A stretch of 64,000 nucleotides of DNA from Owenia fusiformis (taxonomy: Eukaryota; Annelida; Polychaeta; Sabellida; Oweniidae). Positions 1 through 11,954 of this stretch are shown here, in pieces. Under the pieces are notes generated by a model, which ran no database searches, was not told the DNA's origin, and saw only the letters and a program-made list of their open reading frames with translations. The stretch lies in assembly GCA_903813345.2 (NCBI GenBank), contig CAIIXF020000010.1, positions 34,709,425 through 34,773,424 of the forward strand, read 5' to 3'. Positions within the stretch are counted from its first letter, which is position 1. The number at the start of each line of letters is the position of its first letter. The translations under genes were made by a program, and so were the position numbers.

Positions 1-127
1 CTCATTGGTATGATGATATCCCCAGCATTAAAGCAAGTCGGCGCAGCACCCACCTGAGATTTTGAAAATAGGCTTGCACTCACCTGAATATCTATTTGAA
101 CTCACTTGAAAAGGAGAAAAAATCATA

Positions 128-212
128 AAAATTGGCATATTTTGACCAATTTTGGTCTGAATTGTGAAAATGAGAATATTGCACCTGAGAAAAAATCCGG
201 GAGAGAACACTG
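128..212 (-). repeat. Interspersed repeat, copy 1 (inverted relative to 5319-5402)
   Basis: This stretch reads as the reverse complement of 5319-5402 with scattered mismatches. Shared words include TCTCATTT, CACAATTCAG and CAGTG-CTC. Two diverged copies of one unknown short repeat flank the intervening 5 kb in opposite orientation. Confidence 0.6.
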
Positions 213-312
213 CAATCTGTTTATTTTTACAATACAGAATTGACATTTTATAGGCTCATCATGCTTACTTTTTCATACTATTGCAGAGAAATACTGCTTT
301 GATAATGTGTGT

Positions 313-592
313 GAAATAAAGTGTAAAAGAGTGGAATTAGCAAGGAATAAAGTAAACAAGCAACACACCAAGACTGCACGTCTTTATTAAAATTTAAGAG
401 AGAAATGAGATTAACACTCTGTTGAATAGAAATGCAAGAAAATCAGACAATTCAATCTATATTTTGAGGGAAATGAAAGGAATTAGCAAGGAATAAAGAG
501 AATAAATATGTACTTGACGCTCCAAATTTTATAAAAATGCAAGAAAACCAGATATATCATCCAACGTTTAGAGAGAAATGACATGAAATAAG
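313..592 (+). repeat. GGAATTAGC interspersed repeat, copy 1
   Basis: A unit of roughly 105 bp contains GGAATTAGCAAGGAATAAAG, then CAAGAAAATCAGACA-like and TTTAGAGAGAAATGA words. It occurs here about twice and again at 1671-1812, 5850-5912 and 11995-12330. All copies lie in or around the ANO8 gene and on the same strand. I do not recognise the family and saw no coding potential or terminal repeats. Confidence 0.6.
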
Positions 593-1670
593 AATGACTT
601 GATGGATTGGGAATATTACATAATTTTCTCTCATCATTAAGTTTATGCATAATATTAAGTTAATGCATAATATAGAGTGATAGACATGATTGGGATTTTG
701 ATTCTTAGAGACATTCTTTACATCATATTCACTAGAGGGGGTCTAGGTTTTTTCCAGAGATCTTGGAGATCTAAAACCCCAAATTCAGGATTCTGAACTT
801 ACAACACACATACTGGACTGGAGTTACTCTGTGAATCGTCTGTGAATCAATTAGATTTGCAGATCTATGCAAGTAGAAATTCTAGAAATCTTGACATTTG
901 GGATTTCAATCAACTTAACATTCTACTCCTTTTCTACTTTTAGTTTGGAGTAAATATGTAAACTGCACCAGAATGCTTTTGCTTTCTCTAGTGGTTTTTG
1001 AGAGTAAAATATGCCTGGAGAAAATGAATTATTGTTATGCTCTAAAATTGGAAGATTTGAAAAGCGTTGAATCATCAAATGGATAGCCATGTACATGTAT
1101 TATAAGTCGCCTCTTTCAGGTATGTAGAAATGGCAGAAAATTCAGGGCCAAATTCTTGTCAAAAGACAAGGGGGAGGACAAGAAATTATTTAGAAAACCC
1201 TTGGACCAATTTTTGAATATACGTCCCATTTATATTTAATTGAGATCCATTTTTTCCATATATGCTATTAAGGGTACTTCCCAGATCCTACTTATAACCA
1301 AATTGTTCCTCCATCAGTGAAAAAAAAGAAAATCCTAAAATGTTGCACAAAAAACAATGAAACTATGCTTAAAATTTTACACAAAAAAATTTTAGACACA
1401 AAAATTACAAATCCTAAAACGTTGCACTAAAACATATCGAAATCATCCAAATGAGAAAATCCCCAGGAGTGTAAGGTAGCAGAATCATGACTATTAGCTC
1501 ATAATGTAGCTTATGCTTCCAATATAAATCCATCATTTATTTATCATATCTCACAAGGCTGGGTATTTGATGTTCTAGATGAAATTGTTTCCAAGCATTT
1601 ACATATACCTTATAATGAATTACAACTACTGGGTAATCCCTTCTTCAAAATTACACGGGGAGTACATTTT

Positions 1671-1812
1671 AAAATGCAAAATAGAGTATAAAAGAATGGA
1701 ATCAGCAAGGAATGAAATAAACAGGCATGTAGTCAACACTCTAAATTGTATAGAAACCCAAGAAAATCATACAGTTCAGTGAAGTTTGAGAGAGAAAATC
1801 CATGAAATAGCC
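1671..1812 (+). repeat. GGAATTAGC interspersed repeat, copy 2
   Basis: This copy shares the blocks GGAAT(C/T)AGCAAGGAAT, AACAGGCATGTAG, ACTCTAAATT and AGAAAATCA(T)ACA with the copies at 313-592 and 11995-12330, in the same order. Confidence 0.6.
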
Positions 1813-1965
1813 ATGACCAGTGAGAGAATTAAGATGCAAGTTATCAATACCTGGATATTGCATTGCATATAATGGATAGATAAGTGATAACCTCTTAGAT
1901 AACAACAGTAAAATGAGTGAACAGCATAGATAATATAAATGTTCATATTTAGAGATGCTCACATT

Positions 1966-2388
1966 CACTGGTGATCCGCTCGATTACGCTGGTTACCGAA
2001 ACGGTTCGTTTTGGTAACAAAATGTCGTAACGCCGAAGGTACGATTTTTCTTTTTTCCTTATTTCACGCGTTTTAGGCCAAATCCCCACAACGTTTTTTC
2101 TCACAAACGTATATCAGTATCATATGTTTAAGAAAATGTTCATGTTTACGAAAAAATAGCTCAGAAGACAACAGAATCGTCGATTTAATTCCTCACTTAG
2201 TTACATAAACGGTTTGGGTTAAAAGTGCAGATCTTAACTGTCTTTCCAAAAACCGTTTATGTAATTTAAGTGAAGAATTAAATCGACAATTCTGTGATGT
2301 GTGAAATAAGGAAAAGAGAAAAATCGTACATTCGATGTTCCGACATTTTGTTACCAAAACGAACTGTCAATCGAGTGGATCACCAGTG
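1966..2388. mobile_element. Palindromic MITE, 423 bp, 5-bp target duplication
   Basis: The ends CACTGGTGATCC and GGATCACCAGTG are inverted repeats, and pairing continues inward for well over 100 bp per side (GTTACCAAAACGAAC and GTTCGTTTTGGTAAC; AATTAAATCGACAATTCTGT and its partner). ACATT stands directly outside both ends (1961-1965 and 2389-2393), which looks like a 5-bp target-site duplication. No transposase is encoded, so this is a foldback-type non-autonomous DNA transposon. The superfamily is not identified. Confidence 0.8.
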
Positions 2389-2580
2389 ACATTGAGAGCT
2401 TTTTTGATTGAGAGGTATTCACATTTAGAGGTTTAATATTGAGATGGACAAATTTAGAAGCATTCACACTGAGATGTACTTGTGAGAAGTATTCACATAA
2501 TACTGTACTTCTACTTAATTTGGTGGTTGTTTTAATTTGCCCGACACGCAAAATTGTTAAGTAGCCATAAAATTCCCTGG

Positions 2581-3897
2581 GGGTCATTAACAGAACTTTC
2601 GCAAAGTTACGAATTCGTAATTCGCATCTTTATGAAATTCGTAAATATTTAAAAAGTTACGAATGACTTACGAATTCGTAAAGTTACGAATCGGCCATTA
2701 ACAGAACACTTTCGTAAATAATTCATAAGTTTTATCGTTCGTAAACGAATTTCAAATTGTGACGTCATCTTATATCATTATTTAGCACAAATAAAAATAT
2801 GATGTCATTTGATATCATTGCGCGCTGTGATTAAACCTGTCTCCGCGATTTCAAAGATTCCCAGCTCAGACACATATTTGCTTATCATGTAAGAATAGGT
2901 GAATATTTTAGCTTGAAACTTAGCATGCATATAAAGAACAATTTCTTTTTGCCAACCTTTATACCTTACATAAGAATTGGATGACAAATATGCCATTCGC
3001 AAAGTTATGAAAGGGTCTGAGGTGCTATTAAAGTTACGAACGAAAGCACATGTGACGTCATTTTTTCGTAACTTTGCTAATCGTTCGTAACTTTACGAAA
3101 GTTCTGTTAATGCACATTTACTAAAGGAGGAGGGAAGTTAGCGCAACAGATTTTGGACAGTCATATGTTTGATTTTGGCTTTTTTCTGAGGATTTAAACA
3201 GGTACATATGTTAGGCGAATGCATTACCTCCAGGAAAATCACTTCTAGAGATGATAAAATAATTTCGACTTAGAGACAGGGTAGATGCAAACAACCCACC
3301 CACATGTTTTTTCTGAAATGTTTTCCTGATTTTCAACCCCTTCCATCCCTGCTTTTTTAATTTTTCCTGCATCAATATGTTGCATTTTGACACATAGTTA
3401 GCCACTTTAAAGGAGTAAGTGATTCCTTTAGGGGTTTTAAAGATACCCATTATGGGTGACCAAACTTAGCTGAAAGCAATGATTTTTCCTATGGGAAAAT
3501 AACATGGGAAATATTGTTTTCCACTTTATCTAAAAGGAATCATTTATTCCTTTTAAGGGATTAACTGTGTGTCAAAACACAACATACTGATGCAGGAAAA
3601 ATTAAAAAAGCAGGGATGGAAGGAGTTGAAAATCAGGAAAACATTTCAGAAAAAACATGTGGGTGGGTTGTTTGCATCTACCCTGTCTCTAAGTCGAAAT
3701 TATTTTATCATCTCTAGAAGTGATTTTCCTGGAGGTAATGCATTTGCCTAACATATGCACCTGTTTAAATCCCCAGGAAATGGCCAAAATCAAACATATG
3801 ACTGTCCAAAATCTGTTGCACTAACTTCCCTCCTCCTTTGTAAAATTAACAATTGACTTGCGAATTCGTAACTTTGCGAAAGTTCTGTTAATGACCC
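2581..3897. mobile_element. Inverted-repeat element with GGGTCATTAACAGAAC ends, CCTGG target duplication
   Basis: Left end GGGTCATTAACAGAACTTTC is matched inverted at 3897 by GAAAGTTCTGTTAATGACCC, followed inward by TTACGAATTCG on both sides. CCTGG flanks both ends (2576-2580, 3898-3902). A second, inner pair of the same ends lies at about 2695 and 3113, so the left part looks like a copy nested in or duplicated from the same family. No transposase was seen. Confidence 0.7.
3117..3845. repeat. Long palindrome, arms about 330 bp
   Basis: Left arm 3117 to about 3450 and right arm about 3530-3845 are close reverse complements. The same peptide (ILMQEKLKKQGWK...) can be read from the minus strand of the left arm and the plus strand of the right arm, which is a by-product of the palindrome rather than two genes. 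The palindrome sits inside the 2581-3897 element. Confidence 0.75.
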
Positions 3898-3902
3898 CCT
3901 GG

Positions 3903-5136
3903 TTATCTTAGTACTATGTAAATTAGTACCATTTATTCATTGTAATATTGCAAGTCTGCCAAATTAAGTAGCCGCCAAATGTTCAAAAAGCAAATCCGCC
4001 AAAAAAGTAGCGCCCAATTAAGTAAAAGTACAAGTAAGTGTATTCAGGTGATGATCGATAGCAATGTTGAATTAATAATAAGCAATAATTTAAATCATTT
4101 ATGGTCACTATAAATACTACACGCATATAATTTAACAACATTGTCTGAGTTTTCCTATGTCTTAAAAATTAGTGTTTTTGATTCGAAAAAATAACCAATT
4201 TTCCTGAAAATCATGTTTACTCATAAATGAGGTCAAATTGTCTTTCACTTATATATTATTAAATAAATAGAATCAACACTCTAAGCTAACGAAACCATCA
4301 TCTACACCCCCCCCCCCCCCCACCCTCGCTTAAAGAAACATTACTCCAGATCTGTTGATAACTGGACCGCGGACACCTTCCTAAACGAGACTGTATTTTT
4401 TAGTTTTCATAAGCATGGATCTAAAGATGATTGATTGAGCATACTTTGACCTTATAAATTCTGTACATTAATTGAATTAGACATATCATCAAACTTGGAA
4501 TTTATATGATGATTTTAAAGCTTTAGCTGCTTGGTATATAAATTCCTATTCCTGACTGTGTGCAATATCTTTGATCAAGTACACTACCCTCCAAAAAGAC
4601 GGCAACCTGTCTACTTTTGGATGATGCTTCAAAGTTTTTCATTGATTTTTAATGAATTTTATCAAAATCGTAATTTCCTGAAATGGCTAGTTGAAAGCCC
4701 ATGAATAGATTAAGCATAAACAGTCTAATCCAATTGGGTCTTCTAGTTGCCAAGTTTTTTTAGGGGGTGTATATCCGAAGCACAACAGCTGATTTTGTTG
4801 ATCATAGTGGCCGACTGACACTGGAATTAAGAATCATCACATGAGGCCATACATTTAAGGCTAGCCTAAGTTAAATATCTGGTTTTGATTTTTAGAATGC
4901 AGTTTACCCAAACTTATGATGATGAGACATTTTTTAGTTATTTACAAAGGCCCAAACTGACCAACCCCAAAGCAAGAATCTGCTTTTCCAGTTTTTATCA
5001 ATAGGGGGCCTTTTTCCCAAAAAATGGCAACAGCGTGGCCATTTCCTAGCTTATAGCAAGAGTGGGAGGGGTCATTTTTGCCTAAATTTCCATTTTAGGT
5101 TTAAAATCATGATTGAAATATTATGTTTATTTTCAG
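3903..5136. other. Intronic DNA with poly-C tract
   Basis: No gene was recognised. A 15-base C run lies at 4307-4321. At 3955-4040 the words AATTAAGTAG and AAGTACAAGTAAGTG loosely match, in inverted orientation, 2504-2565 on the other side of the 2581-3897 element, suggesting that element interrupted an older palindromic repeat. The last ten bases before 5137 are a pyrimidine-rich splice acceptor. Confidence 0.4.
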
Positions 5137-8100
5137 CTCCCGTTCTTCTGTCCAAGAATATAGTCTCTCAGGTATTACCTCTACACAACAATGAAACATT
5201 GAAAAGTCTTCAATGCAGCTGGGTAAAAGCATTCTTCAGCAAGCAACCTTTAGGTGAGAAAATAGTTGTGAATAACTTTGTCAATTTTCTGTGGAATCCA
5301 ATAAAACTACATGTATAACAGTGCTCTCCCCAGGATTTTTCTCAAGTGGGTGCAAAATTCTCATTTCACAATTCAGTCCAAAATTAGTCAGAATATGCCC
5401 AGGAGTATTGTAAAACATACTGTAGATAGGTTTAAAAAAATGATGTAGAAAGTGAAATTATTACTTAACAGGTTTCACTGTACAGAAAAAGGGAGGAAAT
5501 TCTTTCAAAATGAGAGAGATCTTTTCTAAATTCAATTCTATATAGTTCAGTTGGAAACCTTTAATATATTTGATAATAACAAATTTCTAGAGAACATTTT
5601 TCAGAAAAATAAATGATCAAATTTATGGATGACTAAAGGAAAACTCAAATTAAATTTAATTCCTTATTTGGTGATCGTTTTTCTGTATTTCAGATGCAAT
5701 ATGTGATTACTTTGGCGTAAAACTAGCACTATATTTTGCTTATTTGGGACACTACACAGTAGCCTTAACAATCCCAGCATTCCTTGGGGTTGTCATATGG
5801 GTCTTCAGTGGCCTCGATCAGGTAAGGCTCAGTGTCATATGATTCTATTCTGAAATACAAAATAGAGTGGAAAAGAGTGGAATTAGCAAGGAACAAAGTA
5901 ACCAGGCATGTATGTTATATTGCCCCGAACCGGTCCGTCTTCTCGCTGCGAGCAGGAGGAAATTCTTTGTCACAAAGTTTGGCATTTTTTATAAAATCAA
6001 ACATGCGTCATTGAAACTCACAAGATGTAAATAGCATGTGATTTACATCATACCTTGATGGGGAAAAATAGATCTTATATGTTAGAAGTACTAAATAAAA
6101 GTTATTGTGAAAATGAGAGTCGTTCTCGAGAGAAAAGAGCATAAATGCGCATTTAGAGAGTTTTGGTCCGTTTAAAAATCTGTAAAAAATTGGGGTACTT
6201 AAAAGCATTGGGAGTAGAGGTGTAACTCCCGAGTCAGTAACTCGAGTACAGCTCGTCAGAGCTGCCTATACGTTGCCTCGAGTCATCCTCTAGAAACTCG
6301 CAATCTGTTTCAACTCGCGAGCTAGCTATAACTCGCGAGTTAACTCGAGTTAACTCTTGCAAGCATGTAAAATGAATTTGGGTCCCAGAGATCGTGCAAC
6401 ATTACTTCATTAGGAGAATAAATATACCAATGATCGCCGTTTTTAGCGCCCGTCACCTAAAAACACTCTCAAAGTTTCACAAAGTTCAACAAATATCGAG
6501 GAATGACAAGTTACACCAAATTAATCAGAAAAAATTGATTATCGAAGGAACTCAAGCGGGCGATAATAGAGTTGTCACTGAAATTGAATAAAAAATGGTC
6601 CCCTTATTCTCACGTCGTTTACAAGACTTTTACATAAAAAGATGATCTATCATTAAATCATAAGACCACAAGTCATAACTTTAGATCGATATCCTGCAGT
6701 CTTTAGCAGAAATAATGAAGATAATCCGGGAAAATCATTCATTAATTTGAGGGGCCCTTCTGGGTTTTCTAAAATACTGTTTGGTTAGATTCTTGGTTCA
6801 TTTTAGCGATTTCTAACTAGTCCTTACCGTATGCGGCGACGTCTATACCAGATCATTTTTGATTGAAATATGAGATAACTGCAATGCATACCACACTTTC
6901 TTATGGCCCCAACGTGTGAAGTACAGCTTTTAGATGTGACTTAACCAGAGAAACTTGCCGCTAGAAGTTACAGTAACTTTGTTTACCCGGGTTTACAATA
7001 TGTACTGCACGAAATGAATTAACTCGAGTTCTAAGTTTTGGAAATATTTGGCAAGTTGAACTCGAGTTGGATTTTTCCGGCGAGTTACACCTCTAATTGG
7101 GAGGCATCATATATTTCAAATTAGACACGAGGAGGTCAATATTGAGCAAGTTATGGCTGTTTTAAATTCAAATAAAACCGTTAACCCGTACCGGTCCAGC
7201 TTTTGACCCGTACCGGTCAATTTTCATTAGCTGCGTATACCAAGGGTGTAATATGCTCTTTTAGATGAGGTCTTGATAAATATAATCACACTACAAGAGG
7301 AAAAGTTCTCTTTAATATTATGAAATATAAAGATATAGTGCATTGAATGACACCAATATTTATTCAAATATTTTCAGACGACAGATGACATGATATTTGT
7401 TGGATTTGCATTGTTCAATGCATTATGGGCCACGTTATACCTTGAGCATTGGAAAAGACGTAGCTCTGTATTAGCATACAAATGGGGCACATTAGACAAA
7501 GAAGATGATTTATTAAAAGAGCCAAGGCCATTATTTAAGGTATGTGAAAGATCGGGCCGTACACTCAAAATCGGGATTTAAAGATCAACATCAAAAGTCT
7601 TGTCTTATATAAAAAAATCAAAAGTCTTGTCATCGCTATTTCAGGACTGTATCCAGATTCACACACATGATAAAGGATGTCAGGTTCTAGAGCTGATTAA
7701 CTTTTAGTAGGCCATCTTGTTTTCTGGTGACCATTTTGAAGGTTTTTTCGGAAAATTTTGTCATCGCCATTTCAGGAAAACAACTCATCGGATTGTCTCC
7801 AAATTCGCACACATGATAGAGGATATCAAGTTCTAAAGCTGCCGATTAACTTTTTGGCAGCCATCTTTTTTCTGGTGGCCATTTTGAAGGTTTTTTGATG
7901 GTGTGATCTCGTTCACGTCACATGCCTTGTTTTTTAAATCAAGTGCTTATCAATATTTAGCTAATCATTGCAAACAGCCAAACAAGATAATATTTTATTA
8001 TACTTCAGGGTGATCTACAACGGAGTCCCGTAACAGGACGACTAGAGCCGTACTACCCAAACTGGAAACGTAACTTATTCCGATATTTCATAACCACGCC

Positions 8101-11100
8101 AATCATCTGCACATGTCTTGGACTCGTGTTCCTCTCGATGCTTGCCATATTTGAGCTCCAGGAATGGGTGAATGGAAAAATTGCCCAAGGGGAATACCCC
8201 GCTTTTCTTCGTTTCATTCCAAAGATCTTACTCGCTGTTTCAATTGGAATCCAGGATGATATTTATAAGAGGATTGCCACTTGGTTGAATGATTTAGGTA
8301 TGTTTTGAGTAAAAATTGTTTTTCTATTCCGCCGGCCATTTGGAATTATATTTTTCTCTCTAAAGTCTTAGAGAAATGTCTGATTTACTTTCATTTTTAT
8401 CACGCAATTTATTGACTATACTGTATGTTTGTTTAGTAAATTCTTTGCTAGTTTTCATTAAATTTGGATAGTGTCTGTCGATTTGTATTTCTATACAATT
8501 TAGAGACTTCATACCTGCTTAGTTTACCACTTATTTATTCGACTCAAATTACTATTTTTTTTAACTGCACCCTTAGATAACTTAAAAATGGGATGTCCAA
8601 CACAAACTTGAAAAATGCTTATCTTAGTTTTGATTGAGATTTTAATGATATATTTATAACTTTCAGAAAACTACAGATTAGATGAGACATATGAAAATCA
8701 TCTTGTTATCAAACTAGTTTTGGTAGGTACAAATATTAAGCATAAGTCTTATCCTAGAGCAAAAATCTAGTTAACATATGAGCATCTCTTGTCCTAGTGG
8801 AATACAATCATCATTAAAAAGGAATCACTTTTCTGTAACATTGTAACAGATTGAATTAATTCAAGGTTTTAAACACCATTTTGTTCTCAACAGCATCTGT
8901 AACACTTGTTACACTTTTGTAACAATTTGTAGGTTGTTACATTTTGTCATGAAAATGCCTTGTTTAATTGATTTTTATGTTCAGTTTCAGTTTGTCAATT
9001 CCTTCCTGTCGCTATTCTACATTGGGTTCTATCTTAGAGACATGGACCGTCTCAAGGAGGTACAGTTTTTTATGTGCAAACTCAAAATCTGTAAATTAGT
9101 TTTTTAGGAATTACAATAAGCATGGGGCTTCAAGAAAAGTATGTGAAAATAGGAAGCTAGTATAAAGTGAAGAGAACTTTTAAGTTTGCAGTCTAAATTA
9201 TAAGCAATGCTAGAAAATAAAACACTGCATTTCGAACGCTTCTTTTACAATATATGTATAGGTTTAGAATGTCAGATATGACAATGGTGTTGAGAAACAT
9301 AAACATCAGATTAATACAAATAATTTTTTCAGCAATTGGCGACACTTCTTATAACACGTCAAGTGATCGGCAACATCAAAGAAGCTCTTGTTCCGTACAT
9401 ATTCTACAAATTAAAAATCTACAAAATCGGCTATGACATGACAGCGACGATGAGTCCAGACACATTAGATAAACAAATGAAAGAAATGACCAGCTGCAGG
9501 AGGAAAAACAGTAGAAGTAACAGCTCAAGTGAGGATAAATGTAGTGAAAGTAATTCCAGTGTGACTGATACATCTATTGAACATACTCCCCCTAAAGACA
9601 AGGATAGTGATTGTGAAGATGAGATTGATGTTAAACAAAGTGGGCCACAGCTCACGCAGGCTGAAGTAGAAAGTGCAATGAAAAAGGTGAAGCAGAACAT
9701 TCTCACTATTTTTTTCATCTTAGTCATTTTATAGCAAAATGACACAGATTTTAGTCAATAAAGAGCATCTGAATCTCTTGTTTTACCTAAAATGGGTTAT
9801 TTCCCAAAAGTAAAATCATTTAAACTTACAATGTGTAAGACAATGAACTGTTAACTTACTGTTGCTTACGATTTGTAGCCTCATCTTCCTCTTTTTAAAG
9901 TAATACCTATTGAGAATAATTTTATATCAAAATGCAGATAATTGTTGCATCTGTACTTTACTGTATGTATTCATGGCCACTTGTAACACAAAGTTTAGTT
10001 ATGAGTAGTGAGGAGATATTCATCTCAAAAAAGTGTGATGAGCTTTAAAATTTTCTAACACGTCAAATTTAAACACTACTTGAATGACCAAAAGTGTTTG
10101 GATTAGCAGGTGTTCACATTTCAAGGTTTTGGATATGCGAGTCTTTATATGTTCACATTAGAAGTGTTCTGTCATAGAGGTTTTACTGGACATTGGCTCT
10201 CCTATCTCCGATTTTAACTTTCTTCAATTTTTCAGTATGAAGATACATTTGAAGACTTTATGGAGATGTTTATTCAGTTTGGTTACGTCGTCCTATTCTC
10301 ATCTGCATTCCCATTGGCCGCTTTGTGTGCATTGCTCAACAACATCATTGAGATTCGTAGCGACGCCTTTAAGCTTTGCATGAACTTTCAACGTCCATTT
10401 GGCGAGAGAGTTTCCAGTATTGGAATATGGGAGGTAAAGATTATATTAATTAAACTTTTAAAATTGCCATATGTTTTTACAAATTTGTTTTTATAACTTT
10501 ATTATACCAGCCAGGTGTTGACCATCAAAGAAGTTGCCTCAAATGATGTCTAGTAGACTATTAATTATTTCATATATTTCCTTTATTTTTTAGGACCTGT
10601 TGGGTATTATGGGAGTAATAGCAATAGGTGTGAATTGTTGTCTCATTGGAATATCAGGCCTTGTCCCCCGTATGGTGCCACAGCTATCTACCACTGAAGT
10701 GCTAGTGTTCATAGTCATTTTAGAGGTAGGCTATATGGTATATGGAGGATATTCACTGGGAGGGATTGAATATGGGTCATCTCAATGAAAGTTCCATTAC
10801 ATTTTGCGAACTCTGAAAAAATGGATATAAGAAACACCATGTTTATATTTATTTTTATTTATTTATTTATTTCCAAATATTAAGTGAGAAATAGAAATCT
10901 ATCAAAGTAATTATGTGGGACACTACGTATCTGTTTTACAGCATGTGATATTGGCTGTGAAGTTACTGATTGCATATGCTATACCAGACGTTCCCTACTG
11001 GGTGGCCACAGAGAAGGCAAGATGGGAGTTCCAGCGGAGAGAGGCTCTGAAGGTGAGAATTTGACTAAATTGGTTTGTTGTAATTTCTCTTATTTGAGTT

Positions 11101-11954
11101 CACTAAATGAAATAGCCCTTTTCATGTATTTCAACTTAACAATTATTATACAATAAGTATTATACAATACACAGTGCTTGTATTACGATTGGTTGAAAGC
11201 CCGTGGTTTTTTAAGACGAATTGTGACATGGATATGTGACATTTTAAAATGCTGAGAACAAAATGAAATTGGAGAGTCCATTTCATAACTGATTTCATAA
11301 TTGAATTAAGGAATAAAAAAGTAACAAACTACTAACCACCCGTGTCTCCTGGCCTGTGACACATTTCATGATATAGATACATTCAATCAAAGCTTGTACT
11401 TGCGAATTATACATTTATTTGAATTGCAGGATTACAGGGATCTGTTAAATTGGATTTTTTGGAATGCAATGTATTTAATCTATATTAAATTGCAAAATGA
11501 CAAAATTACACTGATAAATAATGATTGTTTTTTCCAGAGGCTTGCGGCTCAGACAACCAGTCCACCCCCATTACAGAACAAAAATGCACCAAACTTAATT
11601 AAAAATAAATCAAACGACCCAAACACGAACAATCATGTCTCAAATTCTGAAGGAAGTTCTCTTGGTGGCTCAACTCCGACTTCTCCCATCACTCCAACGT
11701 CAAAATCAGTCATAGTGCCTTCACCGACTAATCCAGCTACTTCAAAACTAGCGACATCTAGTGGTGCAAGTGGAACATCAAAGATGGCGCCACATGGTAC
11801 AGTTGTGACGGCAGCGAAAACTCATGAAGGATCACCACTCCGACCAAATAGTTTATCAAAAAATGGAAGTAGCGTATCACCCCCTAGGGTTACAATGGGG
11901 GTACCCCCTAAGCCCCCTCCTCGGACATCCCTAGTAAGCACCAGTCCTAAGTAA
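5137..11954 (+). CDS. ANO8: Anoctamin-8 (TMEM16H) orthologue, 3' eleven exons
   Basis: Ten-helix membrane protein of the TMEM16 family. Vertebrate ANO8 is known as an ER/plasma-membrane tether in Ca2+ signalling. Exons, all with AG acceptors and GT donors in matching phase: 5137-5253, 5694-5821, 7378-7539, 8009-8297, 8667-8722, 8985-9059, 9333-9686, 10236-10433, 10594-10725, 10942-11052, 11538-11954 (stop TAA). Together they give 678 residues. ANO8-type landmarks in order: VLPLHN, ICDYFGVKLALYFAYLG, ATLYLEHWKRR, LAYKWGTLD, PRPLFK, YYPNWKR, ATWLNDLENYRL, FQFVNSFLSLFYIGFYLRDM, LATLLITRQV, LTQAE.ES.MKKYEDTFEDF, FSSAFPLAALCALLNN, EIRSDAFKLC, IPDVPYWVA, FQRREALK. The ninth-tenth helix region follows a Ser- and acid-rich insert (exon 9333-9686), as in vertebrate ANO8. 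The last exon is a Ser/Thr/Pro-rich tail ending with PPKPPPR, a possible SH3 ligand. The first codon is split by an upstream intron, so roughly 150-200 N-terminal residues are outside the window. Confidence 0.93.
5319..5402 (+). repeat. Interspersed repeat, copy 2 (inverted relative to 128-212)
   Basis: This copy lies in the intron after the first visible ANO8 exon and is the reverse-complement partner of 128-212. Confidence 0.6.
5850..5912 (+). repeat. GGAATTAGC interspersed repeat, copy 3 (short)
   Basis: The words AAATAGAGTGGAAAAGAGTG, GGAATTAGCAAGGAAC and AACCAGGCATGT match the 5' part of the 1671 and 313 copies. It begins about 30 bp downstream of an ANO8 splice donor. Confidence 0.55.
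6215..7095. mobile_element. hAT-type non-autonomous transposon, 881 bp, in ANO8 intron
   Basis: The ends TAGAGGTGTAACTC and GAGTTACACCTCTA are inverted. The 8-bp sequence ATTGGGAG directly abuts both ends (6207-6214 and 7096-7103). An 8-bp duplication with a (C/T)AGAGGTGTAA-type end is the hAT signature. The interior is rich in AACTCGAGTT words near both ends and has no recognisable transposase; the 65-codon ORF at 6394 matches nothing I know. Confidence 0.88.
7570..7910 (+). repeat. Tandem duplication of about 130 bp in ANO8 intron
   Basis: The block GTCATCGC(T/C)ATTTCAGGA ... CACACATGATA(A/G)AGGAT ... GCCATCTT ... CCATTTTGAAGGTTTTTT occurs twice in a row (from about 7629 and about 7759), with several differences between copies. 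It lies just after the exon ending at 7539. Confidence 0.7.

Larger units (their letters stand above)
1..1965. other. Non-coding DNA upstream of the first visible ANO8 exon
   Basis: No exon was recognised here. Short ORFs lack any recognisable domain. The stretch holds copies of two interspersed repeat families (near 128-212, 313-592 and 1671-1812). Because the ANO8 exon at 5137 starts inside the protein, this is most likely intron of that gene, with the 5' exons lying outside the window. Confidence 0.5.

Noticed and set aside
3211-3751. Two small proteins of the same sequence on opposite strands
   Set aside because: Mirror reading of a palindrome; no known domain.
11394-11537. 5' extension of the last ANO8 exon (an AG near 11429 and an open frame)
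   Set aside because: The AG at 11537 joins AALK-type helix end directly to RLAAQ in phase, and the extension is AT-rich with no similarity to ANO8.
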